Source of the DNA: Planctomycetota bacterium
GTDB lineage: Bacteria; Planctomycetota; UBA1135; UBA2386
Direction: 5' to 3'
Assembly: GCA_020638695.1 (NCBI GenBank)
Contig: JACKIB010000034.1
Coordinates: forward strand, 1-26,694
Length of the DNA: 26,694 nt
This document shows, in pieces, positions 1-8,079 of the stretch. Under the pieces are notes generated by a model. That model did no database searches. It saw only the letters and a program-made list of their open reading frames with translations, and was not told the DNA's origin. The position numbers and the translations under genes were made by a program. Within the stretch, counting starts at the first letter, position 1. Every line of letters starts with the position of its first letter.

Positions 1-529
1 TCATGAACACGCAGACGACCGACCCCACCGACTCCCCCGCTCCGCTGGATCTGGGCGTAGGCACTTCTCGCGCCACCTTCCGGTGATCTGCTCGAGCGCC
101 CACGCTCTCAGACAGCATCGGTCTGCGCTGCGGCACGGGATTCGTGCCGGACGCGGGCGGGCCCGCGTGGGGGGTCTGCGTGCGGAACCGTGCTTCTGCA
201 AAGAAGTCCTGCGCGGAGACCGCTGCTCGACCGAACCGACGGCAGTAGAGTCTCGCGACCGCGCGTCGGTACTCACCGCAAGGGGCACGATGCAGTCCGG
301 CCGAGTTGGCTTCCCTGGCGAGATCCGGGCTGCTTGTCGGAAGGGAACGGGCGAGCATCCCCGGGTTGAAGCCATCGGCATGACCCCGGCGACACGGGTC
401 ACCGCAGGTCGGGGCCAGTGCCCGGCCGCGTTCGAGAGCACACGCTTCGGTGTAACGCAATCTTGGACGGATCGGCCTGGACGAGACCCACCGACTGGCG
501 CTACCGTCCGGGATGCTCGCCTGGGCACC
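1..529. other. Upstream region without a convincing gene
   Basis: I see no convincing gene here. Open frames run through on both strands, but they are arginine- and proline-rich, lack any recognisable motif, and are what random GC-rich DNA produces. A 27-codon frame (3-86, plus) starts at the window edge and could be a stray or the tail of something outside. Two hairpins follow it (131-149 and 152-167). A TACCGT hexamer at 502-507, 22 nt before the ATG of the next gene, is a possible -10 element but has no good -35 partner. Confidence 0.5.
131..167. terminator. Tandem GC hairpins, possible terminator
   Basis: CGGCACG at 131-137 pairs perfectly with CGTGCCG at 143-149 around a 5-nt loop. A second palindrome, CGCGGGC / GCCCGCG, follows at 152-167. 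There is no T-tract, so rho-independent termination is uncertain. They may end a transcript entering from the left of the window. Confidence 0.3.
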
Positions 530-1114
530 ATGCAAATGACCGACGACGATGAACCTCCGCAGGCCGGGAAGATGTTCTACTCCGGCATCAACCCGGACGC
601 GGAGCGAGCGGAGTACGCACTGCCGTTGGGCGAGCCAGCCCTTCAGGATGGCGAACCCGAGTATCCGGCGCCGAAGTTGAGCGCACTGGTGACGCGGCGG
701 TGGGTGCTGACCGGCATCGGCGGAGCGGTCGCGGCAGCGGGCACCTACTTTGCGCTTTCCCCGGGTGCGCGGCGAACCGACGACGCGCCGGTTCCCCAGC
801 AGAAGGTCTCTCGGCACACCGCTTGGCTGGTGCGCGGCGCACAAGGTGCGGCGCAGGGCGACATCGATCAGCTGGTCGGCTCGTACGGCACGTTCATCAT
901 GGTCGTCGAGGACTACGCACCGGAGGACCACATCCTGTGGGACGGCATCGAGCGCCTCGGCATGTTCGCGCTCAGTGACTCGAGTTCACGCGGAGCGCGG
1001 ATCGGTCGTCGCCTACTCCAGATGTTCGCGCAAGTATCTCCGCCGAGAAAGTTGGCCTGGCTGCCGCTGCGCTTGCGCGAAATGATCGCAGCGTTGGAGA
1101 AGCGAGGCAAGTGA
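530..1114 (+). CDS. Single-pass membrane protein, first gene of cassette copy 1
   Basis: This 194-residue protein has an acidic N-terminal part (1-56), one hydrophobic segment at about 58-77 preceded by two arginines, and a helical C-terminal part with basic patches. I do not recognise a named family. It is clearly paralogous to the protein at 12241-12837. Both have an acidic Asp-rich start, the motif P[DE]AERAxYALP near residues 22-32, a membrane segment just after an RR pair, a stretch with WDGIERLGMFA here (VDGVVRLAKFA there), and an RI(G/A)RR helix. Open frame extends far upstream, but similarity to the paralogue begins at the ATG codons at 530 or 536, so the longer start is rejected. The arginine pair could suggest a Tat signal, but about 55 residues precede it, so a signal-anchor is more likely. 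Its stop overlaps the next start. Confidence 0.75.
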   Translation: MQMTDDDEPPQAGKMFYSGINPDAERAEYALPLGEPALQDGEPEYPAPKLSALVTRRWVLTGIGGAVAAAGTYFALSPGARRTDDAPVPQQKVSRHTAWLVRGAQGAAQGDIDQLVGSYGTFIMVVEDYAPEDHILWDGIERLGMFALSDSSSRGARIGRRLLQMFAQVSPPRKLAWLPLRLREMIAALEKRGK

Positions 1115-1380
1115 ACGGAGGGGGTATCTCGGTGGAGCCAAATCCTGCACAGGAGGGTGGGACGGTGACCATTCAGGGCGAAGCCGGCGGCGTGGTCTTC
1201 GTCAGCTCCGGACCGGGTACGTCGAAGGAAGTCACACTCGACAAGGACGGTAAGGCGACGATCAACGTGCCGGTGGCCGGGGGCAAGGAATTCACGGTCG
1301 GCGACGGCAAGTGGCCAAAGCCGAGCGAAGTCGTCGTCTCCGTGATCAGCCAGGACGACAAGAGCAGTTCACGAAAATGA
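1111..1380 (+). CDS. Small signal-less beta-rich protein, second gene of cassette copy 1
   Basis: This 89-residue protein starts at a GTG that overlaps the preceding stop as GTGA, the classic arrangement for translational coupling. It has alternating hydrophobic and polar residues and glycine turns, as in a small Ig-like or IPT-like beta domain. The pattern VEPNPxQEGGTVTIxG near the N-terminus and LDKDGKA in the middle are shared with the protein at 11954-12244, which holds the same place in the other cassette. There is no signal peptide, lipobox or membrane segment, so it is predicted to be cytoplasmic even though its neighbours are membrane-bound and secreted. A partner role to the cytoplasmic N-terminal part of the membrane protein is possible but is inference. 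Function unknown. Confidence 0.75.
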   Translation: MNGGGISVEPNPAQEGGTVTIQGEAGGVVFVSSGPGTSKEVTLDKDGKATINVPVAGGKEFTVGDGKWPKPSEVVVSVISQDDKSSSRK

Positions 1381-1409
1381 ACGTGCGGAAACTCACCAGG
1401 AGACAATCC

Positions 1410-2531
1410 ATGCACACGACGATCCACTGCACTGGCCTCGCGCTGACCCTCTGCACAGCGCTTTCCGCACAGACCAAGGTGTTCCCGGTATCGCCGAGCT
1501 TCGACGCAACCAACGCGCCCAGCTCCGCGAGCTTCCCGGGGCTGCACGGCGCCTTCCGCCAACAGATCCTGGTCGGCGCGCCCCGGCTCGCCGGGCTCAC
1601 CGGCAAGACAGTGACGGGACTTGCCGTGCATCGCGACGTCGATTGGTCGAGCGCACTGACCGGTGGATCCGTCGACTTCGAAGTGCGACTGTCCACCAGC
1701 TCGATTCCTCCGGAGAACGCTGTGGAGGCCTTCGACCGCAATGCGTCCACCACCGGCCAGGTTCTGGTGTTCCGTGGTCAGACCGCAATCCCGAACTCCC
1801 CCTCAGTCGGACCGAATCACGACCCTTGGGCGGCACAGAACACCGTCACAATCTCATTCTCCACCGGGTTCGCGTACACCGGCGGCACGCTTTGTATCGA
1901 TGTGATCGGGCGACCCGTCGCCGGCAAGGAGCCGAAGTTGTGGTACATCGACCACGAGTTCGAGGGCCCAGGCGGAACCGCGACTCGGTTCGGGATCACC
2001 TGCTCGGTGTTCGGCACCGACCGAGGCAACCTGGTGGGTTTGGAGCGCGGTCTCTACCTCGGTAGCACCATGCGTATCGTGCTGCTCGGACGACCGGGGT
2101 CGTCGCCACTCTTGATGTTCGGCGCCAATGGCCTCCCCGCCGGGATCGACCTTGGCGCTGCCGGCGCGGCGGGCTGCCGGCAGTACGTGCAGTCCCTCGC
2201 CGCCGTGGGGTTGCTCTACCACGACTCGCGCACCATGCCGAACGCGTTCGCCAACTTCAGCGTGCAGATCCCCGCGTCGCGCTCCTTGCTGGGCGCGAAG
2301 GTATTCGCGCAATCTGTGGATCTCGAAGCCCAGCTACCACGCAGCCAGTGGACCAACTCCGCGGGATTCACCACGAGCAACGGTCTCGAAATCCAGGTCG
2401 CCAAGACTGCGCCGTCGCTCGGGATGGCGACTGTTCGCTCGCACGTGGTCGATTCTGGGCCGATGCCGACCAGCGGCGAAGTGGATGTAGCGCGCGCACC
2501 GGTGCTGCGGCTGCTCTACGCCGAGAAGTGA
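1410..2531 (+). CDS. Secreted beta-rich protein, third gene of cassette copy 1
   Basis: The 373-residue product starts at the ATG at 1410, because AGGAGA sits just upstream and the first 20 residues form a typical signal peptide ending LSA before Q21. The open frame begins earlier, at 1311, but that part overlaps the preceding gene. The mature protein is rich in Gly, Ser, Val and Thr and looks like beta-sandwich modules. A first module carries GGTLCIDVIGRPV. A second begins around the GSSPLLMFGA stretch and ends near the C-terminus with LRLLYAE. Three cysteines (in TLCI, ITCS and AGCR) are conserved in the paralogue at 10834-11943. Such secreted proteins are common in some planctomycete genomes and have no assigned function. 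It follows the small protein by 29 nt and is probably in the same transcript. Confidence 0.8.
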   Translation: MHTTIHCTGLALTLCTALSAQTKVFPVSPSFDATNAPSSASFPGLHGAFRQQILVGAPRLAGLTGKTVTGLAVHRDVDWSSALTGGSVDFEVRLSTSSIPPENAVEAFDRNASTTGQVLVFRGQTAIPNSPSVGPNHDPWAAQNTVTISFSTGFAYTGGTLCIDVIGRPVAGKEPKLWYIDHEFEGPGGTATRFGITCSVFGTDRGNLVGLERGLYLGSTMRIVLLGRPGSSPLLMFGANGLPAGIDLGAAGAAGCRQYVQSLAAVGLLYHDSRTMPNAFANFSVQIPASRSLLGAKVFAQSVDLEAQLPRSQWTNSAGFTTSNGLEIQVAKTAPSLGMATVRSHVVDSGPMPTSGEVDVARAPVLRLLYAEK

Positions 2532-2726
2532 TCCTGCGCTGCCGCGGCGGCGAGCACCGGCGCCCGGTCCAGATCGCCCTCCGCGGTGATCGAGTGCGCA
2601 CCCACGGCGCCGAATGACCTGGAATCGCCATGCCCGGACGATGCCGCGTGCATCGCCGCGCGTCCCGCCCCCGACATTCCCCGGCACCCAGTGCAGCCAC
2701 ACCCGGTCGTTGGCCGATCCAACACC

Positions 2727-3833
2727 ATGGAGTCGAACTGCCCGTATCGCGGGCTCCCCGAATACGCGGTGTGGCGGCAGTCCGTCGGCAGCCGGAACGC
2801 GACCGCGGTGTTCCCAATCGAGCCCTCGCCCCTGACACTTGCGCCGGGCACCCGCGTCGCCTCGGCCGGGAGTTGCTTCGCGCAGCGCATCGCCGACCAC
2901 CTGCCGGAGTTCGATCTGGATTACCTCGTCACCGAGCCGGGCCCGAGCTTCCTCGACGAACTCGACCGGCGGCGGTTCGGTTACGGCGTGTATTCGGCCC
3001 GCTACGGCAACGTGTACACCACGCTGCAACTCGCCCAACTCGTCGAGCGCGCGTACGGCCACTTCGATCCGCAGGAGCCGTTGTGGACTCGACCGGACGG
3101 CCGCGTCGTCGACCCGTTTCGGCCCGGGATCAACGCCCATGGCTTCCGTTCGGCGACAGAATGCCTGGCAGACCGCGACCAGCACCTCACCGCGGTGCGT
3201 CAGCTGATCGAGACCGCGGAGGTGTTCGTGTTCACCCTCGGCCTCACCGAGGCGTGGGTCAGCCGCGCGGACGGATCCGCGTTCCCGGTGTGCCCCGGGT
3301 GCGGACACGGCGGCACGTTCGACGCGGATCGATACCGCTTCGTCAACTTCGGGGTCACCGAGGTCGTCGAGCACCTGGATCGGTTCGTGCGGCTGGCGCG
3401 GCACCACAACCCGGAGCTGCAGATCGTGTTGACCGTGTCCCCGGTGCCGCTGTTGGCGACGTTCTCGGAGCGACACGTGCTCAACGCCAACACCTGGTCG
3501 AAGTCGGTGCTGCGGGTCGCGTGTGACGAGATCCGCCGGCGGCACGACAGGGTCGACTACTTCGCGGCGTACGAAGCCGTGCTGGCGGGCGGTCCCGAGT
3601 GGGCGTTCGAGTCGGATCGGCGCTCGGTCACGCCGGAAGCCGTGGCACACGTCATGGAGTGCTTCCGCCGCCAGTTCGGGCTCGCGCGAAGGGATTCGGA
3701 AGCGGTGCAGGCGACGACATCGGAACCCGTGCACGTCGTCGCAATGCCGGACTCCACACCGCGGCGCCTCCCCACGCCGATGTGCGACGAGGACCAGATC
3801 CTCGCGGCGATGGCCCGCGAGCGCACCCGATGA
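2727..3833 (+). CDS. GSCFA-family protein (SGNH-like)
   Basis: The protein (368 residues from the chosen ATG) carries the family signature AGSCFA at residues 47-52, then FTLGLTEAW, TVSPVPL and a VDYFAAYE segment, in the order usual for the GSCFA family. That family belongs to the SGNH hydrolase clan; its substrates are not well established, though esterase or acyltransfer activity on surface glycans is often suspected. There is no signal peptide, so it should be cytoplasmic. The open frame reaches back to an ATG at 2586, but those 47 extra residues are proline-rich and unlike the family, whose members begin close to a PYxxLPEYAxWR-like segment, as here. No clear ribosome-binding site decides the start. 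The stop overlaps the next ATG (ATGA), so the two are probably translated together. Confidence 0.85.
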   Translation: MESNCPYRGLPEYAVWRQSVGSRNATAVFPIEPSPLTLAPGTRVASAGSCFAQRIADHLPEFDLDYLVTEPGPSFLDELDRRRFGYGVYSARYGNVYTTLQLAQLVERAYGHFDPQEPLWTRPDGRVVDPFRPGINAHGFRSATECLADRDQHLTAVRQLIETAEVFVFTLGLTEAWVSRADGSAFPVCPGCGHGGTFDADRYRFVNFGVTEVVEHLDRFVRLARHHNPELQIVLTVSPVPLLATFSERHVLNANTWSKSVLRVACDEIRRRHDRVDYFAAYEAVLAGGPEWAFESDRRSVTPEAVAHVMECFRRQFGLARRDSEAVQATTSEPVHVVAMPDSTPRRLPTPMCDEDQILAAMARERTR

Positions 3834-5635
3834 CTCCCGCCGTTCCGGTCCTCGAACGCCTCACGCCGGTGTACTGCATCGGTGAGAGCCACTGCCTGCG
3901 CTTTCGCGAGGTGGTGTTCCGCACCGCCGAGCTGCCAAACGCGCTGCACACGCGGGTTCGCTTTCTACCCCACGTGCAGGCGGCCTGCTTCGCCTCCGCG
4001 GCAGGTCTTCACGAAGACCTCGGCACTGCGCTCCTTGCCGAAGAGTTGTGCGTGCTGAGTCCGCAGGATGACGGGGAACTCGAGCTCACCGCGCGGCATC
4101 GCCCCCTGACGATGGCCGGGCGCATCCAGGCAGCACGCCACGCCGCGCTCGCCGACGAACCGCAGGTCGCGCCGGCCCTGCTGTTGTTCGCCGGGGAACA
4201 GGACCTGACGATCCTCGCCGCCCAACTCGGCGCCGCGACCGATTTCGAGCTGCCGGAAGACCCCGGGTACGGCATGGTCGACGGCGCGGCCCGGGTGCCG
4301 TTCGACACCATCGAGTGCGCGGTGACTCGCTGCTTGGCGCCGCTCGAGGAGGGCCTCGAGATGCTGCGCGCCGCCGGGTTCTCGCGAACCATGGTGCACG
4401 CGATACCGCCGCGCGTCGTCGACGACGGTCGCGCCGCCCGTTGGAGTGACGGAGTGCACGTACCCGCGCCGGTGCGCAGCAAGCTCGCGGTCTTGTTCAA
4501 CCGCTTGCTCGCTGAGACGTGCCGACGGAGCGGCGCCGAGCTCCTTGACTTGTGGGACGTGCTGGTCCGCGATGGCTACCTGCGCGAGGAGTTCGACCTC
4601 GATGGCCTGCACCTCAATCAGGCGGCAACCGCGCAGTCGATGGCCGAGGTGGCCCGACGGTTGCGTCAGGCGCGCGTCCGCGACTGCAACCCGGCGCAGT
4701 ACGAGCTGCTCGGGGAGCTCGCGGCTGAACGCGAGTGTCCGTTGCCGGACCTCGCCGCGGAATTCGCGGCGCACGGGTTCCTGTTGGCACGGGCGTCCGA
4801 ACCGATCTGCAGCGATTTCGCTTTCGCGATCCGACCTTGCGCCCCGAACCCCGAGTCTCAGTGGACCGGGTTGCCAGGCGACGTCGAGCCGGAGGCGCTA
4901 CTTGCAGACCTCGCGGCAGTCGATCTGCAACGACTGCACCCGCTGCTGTGCGCCGGCCCGCTCTCCGAGGTCTTGCAGGTCGGGTCGGCCCGCGACCTGA
5001 CCACCATGATCGTGCGCGTCACGCGCATGACGACCGCGGCAGAGTTCTCGGGCAGCGGACAGCTCGGTGGACCGACCGGCACGCGCCGCGCCCTGCTGGT
5101 ACTGCGCGGCTCGCTGGACCTCGAGTGCCGTGACGCACACCTCCCCCGCTCGACAGCTTGCAGCGGCAATCCACTGCGTTTGGAACGTGGCGCCGTGTTG
5201 GTGTGCGACGCGCCGCGCATACGGATCACCTGCCGTGATTGTGATGCAGCAACCGAACTTCTCGAAGTCATGCTGCTACCCCGTCTCGCCACTGAGCCGA
5301 GCCGCCTGATCTCGGGCGGCTGGAACGACTGGCCGTGCGATCCCTTCCGCGTGTCGTTACGCGGCCGGCGCTGCCACCCGTCGGTAGTCGGCGATACCCA
5401 CCGCGCGTGGACCGAGATCCCCGGGGTGACCGTCGGTTGGTCAGCCGCAGACGAACAGCGATTCCCGTCCGAGGCGCGGTCCGATGCAATGGCGCCTACC
5501 CCAGCGCATTCCCGAGACCCCAGCGAAAGCGCACGCGGCGGCGACTCAGCGCCAGTCACCGATATCCGGATGCCCGGCGACGTGCTTCTTCAGCCAATCG
5601 AGCCCGCTCACATCGTCGGTCGAGGCGTTGGGTAG
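3830..5635 (+). CDS. SGNH/GDSL-like hydrolase with unknown C-terminal half
   Basis: The 601-residue protein starts at an ATG overlapping the stop of the GSCFA gene. Residues 1-275 resemble an SGNH fold: a GESH block at 18-21 supplies the candidate nucleophile Ser20, GEQD at 122-125 sits where the GxND block is expected, and D258/H261 form a DxxH block. This suggests an esterase or acyltransferase acting with the GSCFA protein, possibly on a common polymer; that pairing is inference. The remaining 300 residues match nothing I recognise. They contain a beta-rich stretch (about 400-490) that could be a cupin- or dioxygenase-like barrel, but no iron-binding HxD motif is visible. There is no signal peptide. 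The last 90 bp run antisense through the end of the convergent lipoprotein gene, so the C-terminal tail is either dispensable or the true end lies nearer. Confidence 0.7.
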   Translation: MTPAVPVLERLTPVYCIGESHCLRFREVVFRTAELPNALHTRVRFLPHVQAACFASAAGLHEDLGTALLAEELCVLSPQDDGELELTARHRPLTMAGRIQAARHAALADEPQVAPALLLFAGEQDLTILAAQLGAATDFELPEDPGYGMVDGAARVPFDTIECAVTRCLAPLEEGLEMLRAAGFSRTMVHAIPPRVVDDGRAARWSDGVHVPAPVRSKLAVLFNRLLAETCRRSGAELLDLWDVLVRDGYLREEFDLDGLHLNQAATAQSMAEVARRLRQARVRDCNPAQYELLGELAAERECPLPDLAAEFAAHGFLLARASEPICSDFAFAIRPCAPNPESQWTGLPGDVEPEALLADLAAVDLQRLHPLLCAGPLSEVLQVGSARDLTTMIVRVTRMTTAAEFSGSGQLGGPTGTRRALLVLRGSLDLECRDAHLPRSTACSGNPLRLERGAVLVCDAPRIRITCRDCDAATELLEVMLLPRLATEPSRLISGGWNDWPCDPFRVSLRGRRCHPSVVGDTHRAWTEIPGVTVGWSAADEQRFPSEARSDAMAPTPAHSRDPSESARGGDSAPVTDIRMPGDVLLQPIEPAHIVGRGVG

Positions 5636-6109
5636 CCTGCCCAGGCCCGAGAGCCGTCCGGTGTTGGACAGCCGGCGGACGGTGGGCTGCGCCGCGCGGG
5701 CATCGACCAGGAAGATGTTGCCGGGGGCGAGGGTGAACCGCGCCGCACCGATCTGCAGCATCGTGACGCCATGATCATCCGGCTCGGCGGTCGCGTCGTG
5801 CCAGGCGATCACGTCGAGAGTGGACAGACCGGTGCGGTGTAGTCCGATCGCAAGCTCGTAGTGGGCCGTGCCGACACCGCCCCGGATCACCGAGTCGCCG
5901 CTCGAACGGACCGATGCACCCGACGAGCCCGGTGGCAGCTTGACCCAGAGTGCGGCGAGCACTTCGCGTTCGGGCGTGCGCAGCTCGGCGATCGCTTCGC
6001 CGGCCTTGGAGCCGACGCGCCACGCCGGCGCCGCCGGCAGCTTGATGGATTTGCGGGTGCAGCCGCACAGGACGATGGCCGCGAGGAAGGCCAGGTAGGG
6101 GTATCTCAT
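5546..6109 (-). CDS. Putative lipoprotein
   Basis: The start at 6109 gives 187 residues beginning with a short basic, hydrophobic leader and a lipobox-like LCGC (lipidated Cys at residue 17), so the protein is probably anchored to a membrane facing the periplasm. A cysteine at the -2 position is unusual for a lipobox. The longer upstream frame is arginine-rich and antisense to the next gene, and was rejected. The mature part is beta-rich with no family I recognise. The C-terminal end, with GLDWLKKHV, is amphipathic. Its 3' end overlaps the SGNH-like gene from the opposite strand by 90 bp. Confidence 0.7.
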   Translation of the reverse strand: MRYPYLAFLAAIVLCGCTRKSIKLPAAPAWRVGSKAGEAIAELRTPEREVLAALWVKLPPGSSGASVRSSGDSVIRGGVGTAHYELAIGLHRTGLSTLDVIAWHDATAEPDDHGVTMLQIGAARFTLAPGNIFLVDARAAQPTVRRLSNTGRLSGLGRLPNASTDDVSGLDWLKKHVAGHPDIGDWR

Positions 6110-6514
6110 GGCATGCGCACCGTGGCGCGCGTGGCGGGGAAATCGGTGCGTCAACCAGCATGCCGCCGGAGGTGTCGCGGTCGGAGTGTAGCGCGAATGC
6201 GATCGAACACGGCCTCTCTCCGGTAGGGACGCGGTCGGGCTCGCTAGGGATTGGCCGTCGCGATCCGCCAGCACACGACGTAGCGCGCCGCTCGTGCACC
6301 GGCGTGGGCAACGAGCTCCACCGAAGCCACGGAGACGATCCCTCGGTTCCTCCGGTGACCGCGGCTCGCCGCGCTGAAGCCTCGACGATCTCGAACGTGA
6401 ATGGCTCGGAATCGGTCGCGACCGGAGCTGCGGCTCCACACCCTCCACCCGACTCACTGGATCGGCTACCGTCTGCCCGCACTCCGGGCCATCGCTCGGG
6501 AACGACAGGAACCG
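6110..6514. other. Divergent intergenic region
   Basis: These 405 bp separate two divergent genes for exported proteins and should contain both promoters. Frames crossing it are arginine-rich with no motif. On the plus strand TACCGT (6467-6472) is a possible -10 for the gene at 6515; the same hexamer precedes the gene at 530. No convincing -35, operator or repeat was found. Confidence 0.4.
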
Positions 6515-7897
6515 ATGCCGACAGCCAACCGCTCCCTTCCGGTCCTCTTCGCACTCGCGCTTTTTCTCGCCCGACCCGCGTTCGCGCAGCTCGGCGACGC
6601 CGAGCGCGCACACTTGGTTGAACGCCTTCGCTGCCTCGACATGGACCACACCGACTGGACCCTGTTGTGCAACGTCGGCGAGAAGGCCGCGGCCCGCGCA
6701 TCCGCCGCGATCCCCTTGGTCGATGCCGAACTCGCGGCCGCGGCCAAGAAGGACGACCCGCGGTTTCGCATTCGGTTGCTCGGCATCCTTGCGCGCATCG
6801 AGCCGACCCGCGGTACCGAGCAACTCGCCGCGGCGATCGCAGCGGACAACGACGGTGTCGCGGCGTTCGCGGCACGGATCCTCGGACGCTGCGGCGCCCC
6901 GGCTGATCGGATCGGCGCGGTGGTGATGGCACGCCTCTTGGTGGAGTCCCGCAGCAACGTCGCGTCAGCGCTCGCCCTCGCCGCATGCGAAGCGGGTGCC
7001 ATCGGCACCACGAGGCCCCTGCTCGATCGCCTGCGCAGCGGCTCGGTTCCCAGGGGTTCCAAGCACTGGTTCTCGATTGCCTTGGCGCAGCTCGCAGATC
7101 GCGATCTGCAGGCCGAGTCGCTCGGCTGGCTGAAGCCCCGTTCCAGCTTGTGCGAGGCAGCGGTGCTGATCGCCCGGCGAACGCGCGACGCCCGGGCCGA
7201 AGTGCCACTCCTGGAGCTCCTGGCTGCCGATGTCGACGAGAAGCTCGCCACCTGCATCCTGCAGAGTCTCGGCGCCTGCGGCGGTGCCGCCACCCGAGCC
7301 GCACTGCGCAGCTCGCTCGCGATGGAGGCCCGCACCTTCGCCACTGCGGGAATCCAGGTAGCGAGTTCGCCGCTCGACGCTCGCCAGCTCGCGCTGCTAC
7401 GGCTCGGCGACCCGAAGCAAGTCGCTTGGGCCCGCGCCACAATCAGTCCGCGAGTGGAGGGCGCCGACGCAAAAACAACAATCGATGTGATGACATCTAG
7501 CAAGGCACGCGTGCCGGAGCTGCTCGGCAAGTGGAACGTCACGGGTGCGGCGGACGCACTGGTCGCCTGCCTGGCGAACAAGGATGTGGCGACGTGGGTG
7601 CGCGCCTACGCAGCCAGGGGACTGTGCTGGCTGCACGACGGGCGCGGACTCGCGGGGGCCGCGGAGCTACTCGCTGGCGAGACCACGAGGGAGTTCGGTG
7701 GCGACCGGGGGTTGATGGTCGCGCAGCAGACCCTGCACGAGTTCGTCGCAAATGCGGATCGGCCTGACTACGTGCCGATCGATGCTGCGAGCAAGGTGAG
7801 TGGGGTGGGCAAAGCCTGGCTGGGTTGGCTGGGCAAGCACCAAGTCACGTGGCGCGACCCGCGGCAGGACACGGACGAACCGCTGTTGTTCTACTGA
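6515..7897 (+). CDS. Exported HEAT-repeat-like protein
   Basis: The protein (460 residues) starts at the ATG at 6515, preceded by AGGA, and opens with a signal peptide ending AFA before Q25. The rest is almost entirely alpha-helical, with many alanine- and leucine-rich helix pairs of about 30-40 residues. Examples are segments around ELAAAAKKDDPRFRIRLLG, AAFAARILGRCGAPADRIG and EKLATCILQSLGACGG, a pattern typical of HEAT or PBS-lyase-like repeats used as protein-binding scaffolds. No catalytic motif is visible. It is followed by a strong hairpin at 7910-7957. The specific role is unknown. Confidence 0.75.
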   Translation: MPTANRSLPVLFALALFLARPAFAQLGDAERAHLVERLRCLDMDHTDWTLLCNVGEKAAARASAAIPLVDAELAAAAKKDDPRFRIRLLGILARIEPTRGTEQLAAAIAADNDGVAAFAARILGRCGAPADRIGAVVMARLLVESRSNVASALALAACEAGAIGTTRPLLDRLRSGSVPRGSKHWFSIALAQLADRDLQAESLGWLKPRSSLCEAAVLIARRTRDARAEVPLLELLAADVDEKLATCILQSLGACGGAATRAALRSSLAMEARTFATAGIQVASSPLDARQLALLRLGDPKQVAWARATISPRVEGADAKTTIDVMTSSKARVPELLGKWNVTGAADALVACLANKDVATWVRAYAARGLCWLHDGRGLAGAAELLAGETTREFGGDRGLMVAQQTLHEFVANADRPDYVPIDAASKVSGVGKAWLGWLGKHQVTWRDPRQDTDEPLLFY

Positions 7898-7909
7898 CGC
7901 CTCGGGCGC

Positions 7910-7957
7910 GATCTCGACCCGGCTGGTGGCCGTCGGACCGGTCGACGGCGCGAGATC
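7910..7957. terminator. Two-stage hairpin after the HEAT-like gene
   Basis: GATCTCG (7910-7916) pairs with CGAGATC (7951-7957). Inside it, GCCGTCG (7929-7935) pairs with CGACGGC (7943-7949) around a 7-nt loop. It begins 12 nt after the stop codon of the plus-strand gene and lies between convergent genes, where a terminator is expected. There is no T-tract. Confidence 0.5.
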
Positions 7958-8079
7958 AAGGGCTCACCACAGCGATCCGTGTATCACTGCACACAAGCAC
8001 CGCCGTCAGCGCCACCGCCCGTCCCGACACGGTCGGGGGCTCGCGGCAAGCGGATCGCGCAGGACGGCAGCGCTGGCGT

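Noticed and set aside
83..529. N-terminal extension of the first cassette protein to an ATG at 83
   Set aside because: The paralogue at 12241-12837 aligns only from the ATG at 530/536, and the extension is arginine-rich with no membrane or domain features.
1..531. Minus-strand frame of 176 residues
   Set aside because: Arg/Pro/Ser-rich, no motif, and no ribosome-binding site; typical of antisense in GC-rich DNA.
530..1114. Tat signal peptide in the cassette membrane proteins
   Set aside because: An RR pair precedes the hydrophobic segment, but about 55 residues come before it, there is no clear cleavage site, and the rest of the motif is a poor match; a signal-anchor fits better.
2334..3734. 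Minus-strand frame of 466 residues
   Set aside because: Antisense of the GSCFA gene, whose motifs are clear. Its His/Arg/Val/Gly-rich makeup is a mirror of that codon pattern.
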